A stretch of DNA of 64,000 bases from Bacillus subtilis subsp. subtilis (GCA_021733645.1 JAHREJ010000012.1:31556-95555), one strand, 5' to 3'. Counted from the first letter of the stretch, positions 53,135 to 63,765 are shown. Program-made: numbers and translations. Notes: generated from the sequence alone by a model not told the origin.

Positions 53135-54109
53135 TTACGCGGCTTGACTTTGCAACCAGACCATCTTGGCGCGCAGTTCCTTGCCTACCTTCTCGATCGG
53201 GTGCTCCAGGTCGGCCTGCTTGAACTTGTTGTAGTTGGGCAGGCCCGCTTCGTACTCGGCCACCCAGTTCTTGGTGAAGGTGCCGTTCTGGATGTCGGTC
53301 AGTACGTCTTTCATGCGTGCCTTGGTGCCGGCGTCGATGACGCGCGGGCCACTGACGTAGTCGCCGTACTGCGCCGTTTCGGAGATGAATTCCAGCATCC
53401 GGGTGATGCCGCCTTCGTAGAACAGGTCCACGATCAGCTTCAGCTCGTGCAGCACTTCGTAATACGCGATCTCCGGCTGGTAGCCGGCTTCCACCAGCGT
53501 TTCAAAACCGGCCTGGACCAGCGCCGAGGCACCGCCGCAGAGCACGGCCTGCTCGCCGAACAGATCGGTTTCGGTTTCTTCCTTGAAGGTGGTCTGGATC
53601 AGGTTGGCGCGCGCGCCGCCCAGTCCGGCGGCATAGGCCAGGGCGTACTCGGCGGCCTTGCCGCTGCGGTCCTGGTAGACCGCCCAGATGCACGGTACGC
53701 CGCGGCCGATTTCATACTCGCGACGGACCAGTGCACCCGGGCCCTTGGGTGCCACCAGCACCACATCCAGATCGTCGCGCGGCTTGATCATGTCGAAGTG
53801 CACGTTCAGGCCATGCGCGAACAGCAGCACCGCGCCCTGTTTCATGTTCGGCGCCAGCACGTCCTCGTAGAGCTTCTTCTGCACCATGTCCGGGGTCAGC
53901 ACGGCCACCAGGTCGGCGTCCTTGACCGCTTCGGCCGGGGCCTGGACGGTAAAGCCATCGGCCTGCGCCTTGACCTCGGTGGGGCCGCCCGGGCGCAGCC
54001 CGACGACGACGTCGAAGCCGGATTCGCGCAGGTTCAGCGCGTGCGCGCGGCCCTGGCTGCCGTAGCCGACAACGGCGATCTTGATCTGGGGCAGGTCGTT
54101 GGTGCTCAT
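53135..54109 (-). CDS. ilvC: Ketol-acid reductoisomerase IlvC
   Basis: A 324-residue class I (short) KARI that isomerises and reduces acetolactate or acetohydroxybutyrate. Rossmann motif [19 protein letters not shown], the LAPKGPG-like motif [15 protein letters not shown], and metal ligands in [16 protein letters not shown] and [18 protein letters not shown]. First structural gene of the ilvC-ilvG-ilvM-ilvA-leuA-(methyltransferase)-leuC-leuD-leuB operon. Its leader contains an attenuator and a second terminator just 23 bases before the start codon, so transcription into ilvC must pass both. Confidence 0.96.
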   Translation of the reverse strand: MSTNDLPQIKIAVVGYGSQGRAHALNLRESGFDVVVGLRPGGPTEVKAQADGFTVQAPAEAVKDADLVAVLTPDMVQKKLYEDVLAPNMKQGAVLLFAHGLNVHFDMIKPRDDLDVVLVAPKGPGALVRREYEIGRGVPCIWAVYQDRSGKAAEYALAYAAGLGGARANLIQTTFKEETETDLFGEQAVLCGGASALVQAGFETLVEAGYQPEIAYYEVLHELKLIVDLFYEGGITRMLEFISETAQYGDYVSGPRVIDAGTKARMKDVLTDIQNGTFTKNWVAEYEAGLPNYNKFKQADLEHPIEKVGKELRAKMVWLQSQAA

Positions 54110-54132
54110 GGGGGAAATCCTTTGGCGGAAAG

Positions 54133-54168
54133 AAAAAAAATGGCCGACGGTCAGTGACGCGTCGGCCA
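54133..54168 (-). terminator. Second terminator-like hairpin directly before ilvC
   Basis: On the minus strand TGGCCGAC (54168-54161), 12-base loop, GTCGGCCA (54148-54141), then eight T residues (54140-54133). Perfect 8-bp stem with a full U-tract, 23 bases before the ilvC ATG and downstream of the leader attenuator. The TGA of a 37-codon ORF is inside the loop. Confidence 0.85.
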
Positions 54169-54264
54169 GTCAGGGGAAGGGGTGGCGCGCGCAGCGCCGC
54201 AACGGCACGCATCCGCCGTGGGGGCGGAGGACGTGGGGGCGCTGGCGGCGGGCTGGCGGGTCAT
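54151..54264 (-). CDS. Short leader ORF 2 ending inside the second terminator (putative)
   Basis: A 37-codon frame (ATG at 54264, TGA at 54153-54151) in the ilvC leader. The encoded stretch is rich in Ala, Pro, Ser and Thr and has no Leu, Ile or Val at all. Its last codons lie on the 5' arm of the hairpin at 54133-54168, so a ribosome reading it would disrupt the stem. There is no Shine-Dalgarno sequence and the surrounding minus-strand RNA is very C-rich, so it may simply be untranslated leader. Confidence 0.3.
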   Translation of the reverse strand: MTRQPAASAPTSSAPTADACRCGAARATPSPDWPTRH

Positions 54265-54315
54265 GGCGGGAGGGCAACTCGGAGAGGGGGAGGGGAATGG
54301 GGGGGGCTCTGAAAC

Positions 54316-54394
54316 GAAAAAACCCGCACCTGGGTGGGTGCGGGTTTTGATGGATACCTGGCAGTCTTGCTTACACGCCGGTCCGTCCCGCACC
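54316..54394 (-). promoter_or_regulatory. Attenuator of the ilv-leu operon (terminator and antiterminator)
   Basis: Terminator: on the minus strand AAACCCGCACC, short loop, GGTGCGGGTTT followed by a T-run (stem within 54320-54347). The 5' arm CCCGCACC (54344-54337) can instead pair perfectly with an upstream GGTGCGGG (54394-54387) that lies in the final codons of the leader peptide. A ribosome stalled at the LLVLVLI codons (54427-54407) would leave this upstream element free and favour antitermination; completion of the peptide would cover it and favour the terminator. Confidence 0.85.
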
Positions 54395-54496
54395 TGTTGG
54401 TTGGGTAATAAGTACGAGGACAAGAAGCGAACGGATCGAGGCCGCGCCGGGGTCGGCGTGCTCGATGGATTCGTCGGTGGCTGTGCGCTGCAACAT
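54371..54496 (-). CDS. Branched-chain amino acid leader peptide
   Basis: A 41-codon ORF (ATG 54496, TAA 54373-54371) whose codons 24-30 read LLVLVLI (positions 54427-54407): seven consecutive leucine, valine or isoleucine codons, the three end products of the operon downstream. The rest is unremarkable. The stop codon lies 22 bases before the terminator stem. This is the expected regulatory peptide of an attenuation system like ilvL/ivbL of enterobacteria, although longer in its N-terminal part. A TTGACA (54533-54528) and a weak TTTTCT box would start the RNA about at the ATG. Confidence 0.85.
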   Translation of the reverse strand: MLQRTATDESIEHADPGAASIRSLLVLVLITQPTGAGRTGV

Positions 54497-54527
54497 GAGA
54501 TTGAGAAAACCACAGCGGTTTTAAGGC

Positions 54528-54533
54528 TGTCAA
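54528..54533 (-). promoter_or_regulatory. Consensus -35 TTGACA of the ilv-leu leader promoter
   Basis: TTGACA on the minus strand. With an 18-base spacer the -10 would be TTTTCT (54509-54504), seven bases before the leader-peptide ATG. The -10 is poor, so the start site is uncertain. Confidence 0.45.
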
Positions 54534-54762
54534 CCCTGGCAGGCATATTTCCAACAGTTTCGCCTGCATCCAGCGCAAAGCCCCGCCACGCAAGGATGGT
54601 TGCGGTTGAAAGCGTTGCGGTGAACCCGAATTCACTATTTTGCAGGCACGTTCTGCGCGGATTTCGTCGCCGATTCCGCGCGTGGCATGACCATTGTGGG
54701 ATGCCATAGCGGCCGCTCTGCCGCCACTATCGGTGTGGCTACCCTCCACCAGGAACCACCCC

Positions 54763-56481
54763 GTGTCCCGACGTCTTGCCCGCGGCCTGCTCGCCGCCGC
54801 CGTGCTGTGTGCCCTCCCCATCGCCACCCTCGCGGCCGACCGCATCACCGGCCACCCCTTCGCCACCCGCTCGGAGGTGATTGCCCCGCACGCGATGGCC
54901 GCCACCTCCCAGCCGCTGGCCACCCAGATCGCATTGGATGTGATGAAGGGCGGCGGCTCGGCGGTGGATGCGGCCATCGCGGCCAATGCCGCCCTGGGGC
55001 TGATGGAGCCCACCGGCAACGGTGTCGGCGGTGACCTGTTCGCCATCGTGTGGGACCCGAAAACCCAGAAGCTCTACGGCTACAACGGCTCGGGGCGGTC
55101 GCCGAAGTCACTGACCCTGGCCGAGTTCCAGCGCCGGGGCCTGAAGGAGATCCCGGCCACCGGCCCGCTGCCGGTTTCGGTGCCCGGCGCGGTGGATGGC
55201 TGGTTTGCGCTGCACGATCGCTTCGGCCGCAAGCCGATGGCCGACAACCTGGCCCCGGCCATCCGCTACGCCCGCCAGGGCCATCCGGTGACCGAGGTGA
55301 TCGCGTATTACTGGGACCGTTCGGTGCCCAAGCTGTCGCAGTACCCCGGCTTCAAGGAACAGTTCACGGTGAACGGCCATGCCCCGCGCAAGGGCGAGAT
55401 GTGGAAGAACCCGAACCTGGCCAACACCCTGGAACAGATTGCCCAGGGCGGGCGCGATGCGTTCTACAAGGGCGACATCGCGCGCACCATCGGCAGTTAC
55501 TTCAAGGCCAACGGCGGGTATCTGAGTTATGAGGACATGGCCAGCCACCACGGTGAGTGGGTCGAGCCGGTCAGCAGCAACTACCGCGGCTACGATGTGT
55601 GGGAGCTGCCGCCCAACAGCCAGGGCATCGCCGCGCTGCAGATCCTCAACGTGCTGGAAGGCTACGATTTTTCGAAGATCGCCTTCGGCTCGCCCGAGCA
55701 CGTGCACCTGTTCGTGGAGGCCAAGAAGCTGGCCTTCGCCGACCGCGCGCGCTTCTACACCGATCCTGCGTTCCACCCGGCACCGGTGGACACGCTGATC
55801 TCCAAGGGCTACGCGGCCGAGCGGCGCAAGCTGATTTCAATGGACAAGGCGTTGCGCGAGGTGCAGCCGGGCACGCCCAGGCAGCTGCAGGAAGGCGACA
55901 CGATCTACATGACCGTGGCCGATGCGGACGGGATGATGGTGTCGTTGATCCAGTCCAACTACCGCGGCATGGGCAGTGGCATGGCCCCGCCGGGGCTGGG
56001 CTTCATCCTGCAGGATCGCGGTGAGATGTTCGTGCTGCAGAAGGATCACCCCAACGGCTACGCCCCGGGCAAGCGACCGTTCCAGACGATCATCCCGGCG
56101 TTTGTGACCAAGGACGGCAAGCCGTGGATGAGTTTCGGGGTGATGGGCGGGGCGATGCAGCCGCAGGGACATGCGCAGATCGTGATGAACATGGTGGACT
56201 TCGGCATGAACCTGCAGGAAGCCGGTGATGCACCGCGCATCCAGCACGAGGGCTCCACCGAGCCAACCGGGCAGGCCACGGCGATGAGCGATGGCGGCGA
56301 GGTCAACCTGGAAACCGGCTTCCCGTACGAGACGGTGCGTGCGCTGATGCGCAAGGGCCACCGGGTGGTATTTGCCGACGGCCCCTACGGCGGCTACCAG
56401 GCGATCCTGCGCGACCCGGACACCGGCGTGTACTACGGCGCCTCGGAAAGCCGCAAAGACGGCCAGGCCGCCGGGTACTGA
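54763..56481 (+). CDS. ggt: Gamma-glutamyltransferase family protein (exported)
   Basis: A 572-residue N-terminal nucleophile hydrolase that cleaves gamma-glutamyl bonds (glutathione or related amides). A GTG start at 54763 gives a clear signal peptide (SRRLARGLLAAAVLCALPIATLA-AD) and has AGGA nine bases upstream; the open frame extends 23 codons further. Motifs: MKGGGSAVDAAIAANAALGLMEPTGNGVGGDLF; the self-processing site GDTIYMTVADADG with probable nucleophile Thr-380; and GVMGGAMQPQGHAQ. The sequence at the processing site follows the YwrD-like branch (DTxYxTVAD) rather than the classical TTHFSV, so physiological substrate is uncertain. Likely periplasmic. Confidence 0.9.
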   Translation: MSRRLARGLLAAAVLCALPIATLAADRITGHPFATRSEVIAPHAMAATSQPLATQIALDVMKGGGSAVDAAIAANAALGLMEPTGNGVGGDLFAIVWDPKTQKLYGYNGSGRSPKSLTLAEFQRRGLKEIPATGPLPVSVPGAVDGWFALHDRFGRKPMADNLAPAIRYARQGHPVTEVIAYYWDRSVPKLSQYPGFKEQFTVNGHAPRKGEMWKNPNLANTLEQIAQGGRDAFYKGDIARTIGSYFKANGGYLSYEDMASHHGEWVEPVSSNYRGYDVWELPPNSQGIAALQILNVLEGYDFSKIAFGSPEHVHLFVEAKKLAFADRARFYTDPAFHPAPVDTLISKGYAAERRKLISMDKALREVQPGTPRQLQEGDTIYMTVADADGMMVSLIQSNYRGMGSGMAPPGLGFILQDRGEMFVLQKDHPNGYAPGKRPFQTIIPAFVTKDGKPWMSFGVMGGAMQPQGHAQIVMNMVDFGMNLQEAGDAPRIQHEGSTEPTGQATAMSDGGEVNLETGFPYETVRALMRKGHRVVFADGPYGGYQAILRDPDTGVYYGASESRKDGQAAGY

Positions 56482-56488
56482 GCCGTCG

Positions 56489-56605
56489 GCCGACCGTTGG
56501 TCGGCTGGCGGCGCAACGCGCGGCGACGATTGGAATGGTGGAGCCGAGCCACGCTCGGCTGCGCTCCCCAAACCGCCCACCATCCCCCCGACCCAACCGG
56601 GGGAT
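56489..56605. repeat. Three hairpins between ggt and the BCCT gene, incl. SMAG-like units
   Basis: GCCGACC-GTT-GGTCGGC (56489-56505), AGCCGAGC-CAC-GCTCGGCT (56542-56560) and ATCCCCC/GGGGGAT (56582-56605). The first two share stem sequences with the 44.3-kb SMAG cluster but lack intact GTAG. They separate convergent genes and may act together as a terminator; no U-tract is seen. Confidence 0.7.
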
Positions 56606-56620
56606 CATGGCAGAGGCAAA

Positions 56621-58189
56621 CTACGGCGCCCGCGCCGCCTCATCGCGTGTCTCTTCCTGCGCGGCGATCTCGCGTTCGATCCATGCATCCATCATCCGCC
56701 GCGCGCGCTGCGCACGTCGCCGCTGCAACGCGTACTCCATATCCAGCACCCGATACAACGACCACATCACCAGCAACATCAGCAGCGCGAACGGCAGCGC
56801 TGCAATCGTGATCATGCCCTGCAGCGCGGTCAGTCCGCCGGCCAGCAGCAGTACCCCGGCAATCAGCGCGATCGCCACGCCCCACACCATGCGCCGCGCG
56901 AGCGGCGGATCGCCGGCCTCCTCGGTGGACATCGTGGCCAGGACCAGCACCGCCGAGTCGGCCGAGGTCACGAAGAAAATCATCAGCAGCACCAGCGCGA
57001 TCACCGACAACACCGTCGGCATCGGCAGGCTGTCGAACATGGTGAACAGCACGGTCTCATAGCCATTGCCCAGCGCCTGGGCCAGGTCCACATGGCCAAA
57101 GATCTGCGACCACAGCGCGGTGCCACCAAACACCGAGAACCACAGGAAGCCCAGCACGCTGGGGGCGATCACCACGCCCAGCACGAACTCGCGGATGCTG
57201 CGCCCGCGCGACACGCGCGCGATGAACGAGCCCACGAACGGCGCCCAGGCAATCCACCACGCCCAGTAGAAGATCGTCCAGTCGGCCACCCAGGTGCTGC
57301 CCGAGAACGGTGACATGCGCAGGCTCATCGTCACCAGCTGGTTGAGGTATGAACCGATCGTGGTGGTGAACGTGTCGAAGATGAATCCGGTTGGTCCCAG
57401 CACCATGATCAGCGCCAGCAGCAACGCGGCCAGCCCCAGGTTGAAATTGGACAGCCACTTGATGCCGCGATTCACCCCGCTGGTGGTGGACGCCATGTAC
57501 AGCACGAAGGCCACCGCGATGATGGTCAACTGCACCGGGATCGAATCGCGGATGCCGAACACCCGCTCCAACCCCGCCGCGATCTGGATGGTGCCAAAGC
57601 CCAGCGTGGTGGCCACGCCGATGGCGGTGGCCACGACCGCAGCCACGTTCACCACCGTGCCGATCCAGCCACGATGGTGCGCGCCAATCAGCGGCTGCAA
57701 CAGGTCGCTGATCAACCCGCGCCCGTTGCGGTTGAACTGGAACCAGGCCATCGCCAGCCCGATCAGCGCATAGATCGCCCAGGGGTGCAGGCCCCAATGG
57801 AAGAAGGCATAGCGCATCGATGCGCGCGCCGCTTCCAGGCTTTGCGGCGCCAGGCCCTCCGGTGGCTTGACGAAATGCGATATCGGCTCGGCCGCGCCCC
57901 AGAACACCAGGCCAATACCCATGCCGGCGGCGAACAGCATCGACATCCAGCTGGCGTTGGAGAAGTCCGGCTCGGCATCTTCGCCGCCGATGCGCAGCGA
58001 ACCGAGCCGGCCGAACGCCAGATACATCAGGAATGACAGCGTGATGAACACCACCAGCAGGTACAGCCAGCCGGTGCTGCGGATGATGTTCGACAGCCCG
58101 CTCTGGACCACCTCGTTGAAGGGACCGGGCGCGAGGCCGGCGATCAGCACCAGGACAATGACCAGTGCGATGGAGATGCGAAACACCAT
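56621..58189 (-). CDS. BCCT-family betaine/choline/carnitine transporter
   Basis: A 522-residue inner-membrane symporter with 12 hydrophobic helices. Family motifs: GMGIGLVFWGAAEPISHF (Gly-rich TM3), the helix-7/8 signature WTIFYWAWWIAWAPFVGSFIARVSRGRSIREFVLG, and FFVTSADSAVLVLATMS. Such proteins import compatible solutes for osmoprotection or trimethylammonium nutrients. The aromatic box WxxxYWAWW is intact. The cytoplasmic tail is rich in Arg, Glu and Gln (RRRAQRARRMMDAWIEREIAAQEE), resembling osmosensing tails of BetP, but shorter. Start ATG 58189 has GGAG upstream. No betaine-synthesis gene is nearby, so the substrate is open. Confidence 0.92.
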   Translation of the reverse strand: MVFRISIALVIVLVLIAGLAPGPFNEVVQSGLSNIIRSTGWLYLLVVFITLSFLMYLAFGRLGSLRIGGEDAEPDFSNASWMSMLFAAGMGIGLVFWGAAEPISHFVKPPEGLAPQSLEAARASMRYAFFHWGLHPWAIYALIGLAMAWFQFNRNGRGLISDLLQPLIGAHHRGWIGTVVNVAAVVATAIGVATTLGFGTIQIAAGLERVFGIRDSIPVQLTIIAVAFVLYMASTTSGVNRGIKWLSNFNLGLAALLLALIMVLGPTGFIFDTFTTTIGSYLNQLVTMSLRMSPFSGSTWVADWTIFYWAWWIAWAPFVGSFIARVSRGRSIREFVLGVVIAPSVLGFLWFSVFGGTALWSQIFGHVDLAQALGNGYETVLFTMFDSLPMPTVLSVIALVLLMIFFVTSADSAVLVLATMSTEEAGDPPLARRMVWGVAIALIAGVLLLAGGLTALQGMITIAALPFALLMLLVMWSLYRVLDMEYALQRRRAQRARRMMDAWIEREIAAQEETRDEAARAP

Positions 58190-58541
58190 GCAGGAGTTTC
58201 TCCAGAATAATCAGAAAGCGGGCTGCCGCCGTGGGCGCGGGAATGCCCTGCAGGCATCGGTGCGCTTGGGCGGCAGTAAGGGCGCGTGAAAGCATACTGA
58301 GCGTAGCGTCACGTTGTTGTTAGGAACGCGGCGGCTGCAACAGACCGGCGGGTACCGCAGGCGCGCGCGGTATCGGCGGCATGACGGGATTCACCCGGCG
58401 GGCCATCCATCGGGCCGGTGATGGCCCGCGTGCAATGGCATAGGAGCATTCGATTTGCCCGTGCAAACCGGCGCATTCACTGTGTGCCCATCCGTTCGCG
58501 CCCGTCCATCGTCGGCGCGTTTCCTGAACAGAACACGTTGG

Positions 58542-60806
58542 ATGCCCATGAAAAAGATCCGGTTCCCCTTGCTGCTGCTGGCGTTGGTCAGCGTCGGGTT
58601 CCCGTTGAACGCGGCGGTGACAGTGCACAACGCCACCTGGACGGTGACGGTAGTGCCGGAAACGTTGGCGATTGTGGCCACGCCTGCCGGCCAGCGGCCT
58701 GTGACGGTCTCCAGTGGCGGCCCGGCACGCGGTGTGGCGGCGCTGGACGCACGCGATGCGGCGGCCACCTGGGACTGGCCGGAGGAGGGCTACGCGGTGC
58801 GCATGCGCCTGGACGGCAGCGATCTGGTGCTGCAGATTTCAGCGACCCGCCCGGGAACGCTGCCGCTCTTGCGGCAACCGGCGGCGGCGCTTGGAAAGGC
58901 GATCATGCTGCCGCTCGCCGAAGGCGCATATGTGCCGGCCACCGACACCGTGTGGCGCAGCTTCCTGCTGCAGCACATGGACCGCTTCAATACCAGCCAG
59001 GACATCAGCCTGCCGCTGTGGGGAACCGATCATGGCGCCTATACGCTCAACTGGATACTCACCCAGCCGTTCGGCAACCAGATGGGGTTTGTTGCCGATG
59101 GCCGCGGCATGGCGCTCACCCTGGACCACGCCTTCACCGCCAACGATGTGCACCAGCCGATGACGCTGATGCTCCATCTCGGCGCGGCCGATCCCCTGGC
59201 GGCCTCCAAACGCTACCAGCGTTGGCTGATCGACACCGGGCGCTATGAACCGTTGGCTGGCAAGCTGGCCGCACTGCCTGCCGCAGAGCGCCTGATCGGC
59301 GCGGCGCATGTTTACCTGTGGGGCAATGGGCTGCTTGCGCCGCGCGATGTGCGCAACTGGCCGGCGTTGCTGGCCACGCTGCGCCAGGCACCCGGCCTGC
59401 CGGCCCGATTGCGCGCGGCATTGGACACCGACGCGGCATCAGTCCTGGCAAGCGCAGGCAACGCACCCGATCGCTACCAGCAGCAGGTCCTGATTGGGGC
59501 GATCAACGCCGGCCTGGATGCACAGATCCGGGCGCGCTGGCAAACCCCCACGCCGGACCTGGCCGTGATGGTGGCCAGCTACGGTGTACTGCGCCAGGAC
59601 ATGGCGCGCAGCTTCACCGCCGCCCTGCAACCGGATCCAGCCCACTGGGGCAGTGGGCTGTCGATCAACACCCTGCATGCCCTGCGCGAGGCGGGGCTGG
59701 AGCGGCTGTGGCTGGGTCTCGGCGACGGATGGGGCGGCGGCCTGTGGCACCCCGAAGCGGTCCAGCATGGCGTGGACGCCGGGTATCTGCTGGCGCCCTA
59801 CGATTCCTACCAGACCGCGGCACCGGCGTCGGCAACCACCAGTTGGTCGACCACGCAACTGGGCAACAGCGCCTATACCCGGTGCGCCATTACCTTGGGA
59901 AATGGACGGACCAAGGCCGGATTCCAGGAGGAGGGCCACTACACCCGCCCTGATTGCGTGCGGCCCCTGCTGCGCGCGCGCATTGGCGCCCTCCAGGCCG
60001 CAGTGCCGTTCAACAGCTGGTTCCTGGATGCCTACGCCACCGGCATGGTGTTTGACAGCCAGGCCCCCGGCGAACCGATGACCCAGGCCGAGAATGCGGA
60101 AGGCAACATCGCCAGCCTGCGCTGGGTGGGTGAGACGGCCGGGCTCGTGGTGGGCTCGGAAGATGGCAATGCCACCACCGCTGGCGGCGTGGTGTTCGCC
60201 CACGGCATGCAGACCCCGGTGATCGGCTGGGGCGACCCACAGATGCACACGCAGCGTACGTCACCTTACTTCGTCGGCGCCTGGTACCCCGAAGAGCAGC
60301 CGCAGGTCTTCTTCCGGCAGGTTCCCCTTCGCGAGCCGTTCCGCACCGTCCATTTCGCGCCGGCCAGTCGCTTGCCGCTGTACCAGGCGGTTTTCCACGG
60401 TTCGGTCATCACCACCCACCACTGGCTGTATGACAGCCTGAAGTTGACCAATGTGCGTGCCGACAGCGAGCTGGTCCAGTTGTTGTACAACGTACCGCCG
60501 CTGTATCACCTCAGCGCCGCCACGCTGCCGCAGCGCCTGCCGGCGATGGTGCGCCAGGACACGTTCTTCCGCCCCCTGCACCAGCGGCTTGCCACCCAGG
60601 CGCTGGTGGGGTTCCGCTGGCTCGATGACGCGCGGAAGGTCCAGGAAACCCGTTTCGCCGATGGCACCCGGCTGGTGGCCAACTTCACCGGCGCACCGGT
60701 TTGGATGGACGGCGTCCGCCTTCCGCGCACCTCCATTGCCGCCTTTGTGCCAGGGCAGCGCGCGCCCGTGCTGTACCAGGTGGCAGCCGATCCAGGCGCA
60801 CGCTGA
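58542..60806 (+). CDS. Secreted glycoside-hydrolase-like protein (family uncertain)
   Basis: A 754-residue exported protein (signal peptide MKKIRFPLLLLALVSVGFPLNA-A; start 58542 or 58548). An N-terminal beta-sandwich (about 25-240) precedes a probable (beta/alpha)8 domain. There, LGLGDGWGGGLWHPEAV, FNSWFLDAYATG (Asp-496) and VVGSEDGN (Glu-540) look like strand-end catalytic motifs of retaining glycosidases, and a C-terminal beta domain follows (residues about 670-750). The layout recalls GH101/GH129-type alpha-N-acetylgalactosaminidases, but I cannot assign a family with confidence. It stands alone between the BCCT gene (divergent) and thiC. Confidence 0.65.
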   Translation: MPMKKIRFPLLLLALVSVGFPLNAAVTVHNATWTVTVVPETLAIVATPAGQRPVTVSSGGPARGVAALDARDAAATWDWPEEGYAVRMRLDGSDLVLQISATRPGTLPLLRQPAAALGKAIMLPLAEGAYVPATDTVWRSFLLQHMDRFNTSQDISLPLWGTDHGAYTLNWILTQPFGNQMGFVADGRGMALTLDHAFTANDVHQPMTLMLHLGAADPLAASKRYQRWLIDTGRYEPLAGKLAALPAAERLIGAAHVYLWGNGLLAPRDVRNWPALLATLRQAPGLPARLRAALDTDAASVLASAGNAPDRYQQQVLIGAINAGLDAQIRARWQTPTPDLAVMVASYGVLRQDMARSFTAALQPDPAHWGSGLSINTLHALREAGLERLWLGLGDGWGGGLWHPEAVQHGVDAGYLLAPYDSYQTAAPASATTSWSTTQLGNSAYTRCAITLGNGRTKAGFQEEGHYTRPDCVRPLLRARIGALQAAVPFNSWFLDAYATGMVFDSQAPGEPMTQAENAEGNIASLRWVGETAGLVVGSEDGNATTAGGVVFAHGMQTPVIGWGDPQMHTQRTSPYFVGAWYPEEQPQVFFRQVPLREPFRTVHFAPASRLPLYQAVFHGSVITTHHWLYDSLKLTNVRADSELVQLLYNVPPLYHLSAATLPQRLPAMVRQDTFFRPLHQRLATQALVGFRWLDDARKVQETRFADGTRLVANFTGAPVWMDGVRLPRTSIAAFVPGQRAPVLYQVAADPGAR

Positions 60807-60857
60807 ACCTCGCACGGCCCCGTGCCGTGATCGTCGGTTTGTGCTGTAATTCGCCCT

Positions 60858-62948
<2,091 letters not shown>

Positions 62949-62956
62949 CGGTACTG

Positions 62957-62981
62957 CCGGGGCGGTGCATCACCGCCCCGG
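62957..62981 (+). terminator. GC-rich hairpin after thiC
   Basis: An 11-bp perfect stem CCGGGGCGGTG-CAT-CACCGCCCCGG eight bases after the thiC stop codon. No U-tract follows, so it may slow or protect rather than terminate fully. Confidence 0.5.
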
Positions 62982-63050
62982 GAGGCTCATGCGGCAACGC
63001 CGGCAACCGCGTTAAGCTCGGCGGCGAACGGGGCAGGGAAGGGGCTTGGC

Positions 63051-63728
63051 ATGGCAATCGCACGTACCACCAAGTGGCTGGCCATCGCCCGCCGACATCC
63101 TTCTGCCTGGTTGTTGGCGGTGCAGCTGTTGGGTGTGCTGCTGTACCCGGCGATGGACGAGGCCGGTGCCAGCCGCGCGCTGTTCGGCGCGTTCGGTATT
63201 GCCGTGCTTGGCCTGGCCCTGTGGGTGGTGCGGCGCAGCCCGCTGGGCATGTGGCTGGCGTTGCTGCTGGCCATTCCCGCCGTGGTGTTCTCCATTGCCG
63301 GGGCGTTGCTCGACCGGCCCGCCCTGACCACCACCGCGCAGTTGCTGGAGTGTCTGCTGTATTTCTACACCGCCGGCAGCCTTACCGCGTACATGCTCCA
63401 GGACCACAAGGTCACCCGCGATGAGCTGTTTGCGGCAGGGGCGACCTTCACCCTGCTGGCATGGGCCTTTGCCTTTGCATTTTCGGTGTGCCAGCAGTGG
63501 TATCCCGGCAGCTTCCTGGCCACCAGCGAGAGCGAATTGCGCACGTGGATGGAGCTGCTTTATCTCAGCTTCAGCTTGCTGTCCGGGGTGGGTTTGAGCG
63601 ACGTGGTGCCCGTGCACCCGCAGGCACGCGCATTGGTCATGCTGGAGCAGTTTGCAGGCGTGATGTACGTGGCTTTGGTGGTATCGCGGCTGGTCGGATT
63701 GACCATGCTCAGGCGTGGACAAAACTGA
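63051..63728 (+). CDS. Ion-channel-like membrane protein with degenerate selectivity filter
   Basis: A 225-residue inner-membrane protein with about five to six hydrophobic helices. The C-terminal part has the layout of a two-helix potassium-channel pore (Ion_trans_2): an outer helix, a pore loop LLYLSFSLLSGVGLSDVVPVHPQARALVMLEQ and an inner helix FAGVMYVALVVSRLVGL. The filter position reads SGVGLSD (residues 178-184) in place of the TxGYGD consensus, so K+ selectivity may be lost or changed. Start ATG 63051 has AAGGGG upstream. Function unknown; it is about 100 bases downstream of thiC on the same strand. Confidence 0.7.
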   Translation: MAIARTTKWLAIARRHPSAWLLAVQLLGVLLYPAMDEAGASRALFGAFGIAVLGLALWVVRRSPLGMWLALLLAIPAVVFSIAGALLDRPALTTTAQLLECLLYFYTAGSLTAYMLQDHKVTRDELFAAGATFTLLAWAFAFAFSVCQQWYPGSFLATSESELRTWMELLYLSFSLLSGVGLSDVVPVHPQARALVMLEQFAGVMYVALVVSRLVGLTMLRRGQN

Positions 63729-63736
63729 ATCGCAGA

Positions 63737-63765
63737 TAAAAAATTCGCGCCCGAAGGCGCGAATA
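63737..63765 (-). terminator. Intrinsic terminator for a minus-strand transcript entering from the right
   Basis: On the minus strand ATTCGCGCC-TTCG-GGCGCGAAT followed by a T-run (63743-63737). The UUCG tetraloop makes it very stable. In the plus direction it lacks a U-tract, so it was made for a transcript from the right side. Confidence 0.85.
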
